The translations under genes were made by a program, and so were the position numbers. A stretch of DNA of 37,170 nt from a virus, in the IMG/VR virus record IMGVR_UViG_3300042197_001747, positions 1 through 37,170 of that record; one strand, written 5' to 3'. Below the pieces are notes generated by a model that did no database searches, was not told where the DNA came from, and saw only the letters and a list, made by a program, of their open reading frames with translations. Below are positions 36,402 through 37,170 of this stretch, in pieces (within the stretch, counting starts at the first letter, position 1; every line of letters begins with the position of its first letter).

Positions 36402-36749
36402 TTATCTCAATGGATAATCTTGATTGTTCTTAAATAATTTGTCCGCTAGGGTAGCCACTTCCCTTTCACTCCAACCCGAAAAATATCCTCTCATGAATAT
36501 TTGGGTCAGTTTTTTACGATTTGGCTCATTCTCATAATATTTTTGGACTGCTTCTATCCAAGTTTTAGTAGCAGATTGTAGATCATTTTCGTCAGATTCA
36601 ATCTTATAATAATCAATAATAGCCATCCTCAAAAAATTTAAGGCTGTTTGTAGGCTATTATAAAGATAAGCCTCACGGCTAATTTCATTAGTAGGATTAT
36701 CACAATCGACTAAAAATTTTTGAATATTTTGTCTAAGTTGTGGACTCAT
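36402..36749 (-). CDS. Unknown protein
   Basis: The 115-aa helical product (SLQTALNFLRMAIIDYYKIES..., SGWSEREVATLADKLF) overlaps the gene upstream by 17 nt. Not recognised. Confidence 0.6.
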   Translation of the reverse strand: MSPQLRQNIQKFLVDCDNPTNEISREAYLYNSLQTALNFLRMAIIDYYKIESDENDLQSATKTWIEAVQKYYENEPNRKKLTQIFMRGYFSGWSEREVATLADKLFKNNQDYPLR

Positions 36750-36951
36750 TATTATTTTCCTTAAAAGTTTCTTTTAACAACTTAGCATATTTTTTATTAA
36801 AATGATCGTACTCAAAATCAGATTTAATGCCTAATTCATGACATATAAATTCATAAACACTAAGCCCCTCATAATCACTCTCTGGATATTCTCCATGATC
36901 GTAATCATATTTCATTATTAGGTTTTTGAGTTGTTCAATTGAGATATTCAT
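36733..36951 (-). CDS. Unknown acidic protein
   Basis: The 72-aa product (NISIEQLKNLIMKYDYDHG..., YEFICHELGIKSDFEYDHF) is helical and acidic. AAGGAA lies five bases upstream of the ATG. Not recognised. Confidence 0.58.
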   Translation of the reverse strand: MNISIEQLKNLIMKYDYDHGEYPESDYEGLSVYEFICHELGIKSDFEYDHFNKKYAKLLKETFKENNNESTT

Positions 36952-37170
36952 TCTGTTTCCTTATAAAATCGACTATAATGTACCAACTGCACCCGTCCCT
37001 ACAATTTATTCCACTAAAAGAGGGCCGCTATAATAATAGGATATTTGGAACTATTATTTCACGATTCGGTCTGGTTTAGTCTCCCGTAGGTAAGAATACG
37101 TCTTATCATCATGGAAAGTCCCATGCGACTCATTATAATCAATATTTTATCCGTACTGCGTCCATCGTCG
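36952..37170. other. Right-edge segment, no confident gene
   Basis: About 220 bp hold no frame with a start and SD I can support. On the minus strand a frame reads NIDYNESHGTFHDDKTYSYL... and ends at UAA near 37051. It looks protein-like, but an in-frame UAA precedes it and no start codon is seen. It could be the end of a gene that is frame-shifted or starts at an unusual codon. No clear promoter of the window family is present. Confidence 0.35.

Noticed and set aside
1-37170. CRISPR array or insertion sequence
   Set aside because: No regularly spaced direct repeats, transposase motifs or long terminal inverted repeats were seen.
37110-37170. Plus-strand frame starting MESPMRL at the right edge
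   Set aside because: Only 20 codons visible, no good SD, and opposite to the dominant gene direction.

Overview
This AT-rich window (roughly two-thirds A+T by eye) looks like an accessory/early region of a large tailed-phage genome, probably a jumbo phage. The evidence is the tight packing of about 95 mostly tiny genes, almost all on the minus strand. They are joined by ATGA/TAATG overlaps, many match small-protein types common in phages, and DNA repair, nucleotide and RNA-repair enzymes are mixed in. No structural, packaging, polymerase or integrase genes are visible. Shine-Dalgarno sequences, signal peptides, lipoboxes and a tmRNA point to a bacterial host, which I cannot name.

Layout. 1-700: end of a zinc-ribbon gene, then a tRNA-Leu(UAA) gene split by a group I intron, with a strongly structured leader. 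1.2-4.6 kb: a block of exported or membrane proteins (CAP/SCP domain, HExxH protein, two thioredoxin-fold proteins, M28 peptidase, PspC). 4.6-9.6 kb: small genes, an HhH-GPD glycosylase-like protein, a plus-strand CarF/TMEM189-type lipid desaturase, an ATP-dependent DNA ligase, an endonuclease VII-like HNH protein and a PD-(D/E)XK-like protein. 9.58-9.94 kb: a complete tmRNA. 10-19 kb: small genes with a deaminase, HNH nuclease, UvdE, HExxH protein, ThyX and an LpxH-like phosphoesterase. 19.2-19.8 kb: a second phosphoesterase whose frame is broken by a 22-nt hairpin element resembling a translational bypass site. 20-25 kb: an Rnl5-type RNA ligase, a STAS-like protein and RtcB. 25-37 kb: small unknown genes with an HExxH protein, a third phosphoesterase, a phosphoribosyltransferase, an ASCH protein, an EndoIII-like glycosylase, a Pth2-like protein and lipoproteins.

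Three themes stand out. First, RNA and translation maintenance: tRNA-Leu, tmRNA, Pth2-like, RtcB, Rnl5-like ligase and ASCH. Second, DNA repair and nucleotide supply: UvdE, two HhH-GPD proteins, DNA ligase, EndoVII-like nuclease, ThyX, deaminase and phosphoribosyltransferase. Third, an envelope/secretion cargo set with the lipid desaturase.

Transcription appears to start from at least ten minus-strand sigma70-like promoters. They share TTGACA, a 16-17 bp spacer usually carrying (C)CGATA or GATA, and TGR just before the -10.

The most exciting candidate is the phosphoesterase at 19199-19772. Its reading frame is restored exactly if the ribosome hops from one GGU to another across a gap that starts with UAG and folds into a UUCG-capped hairpin, as in phage T4 gene 60.
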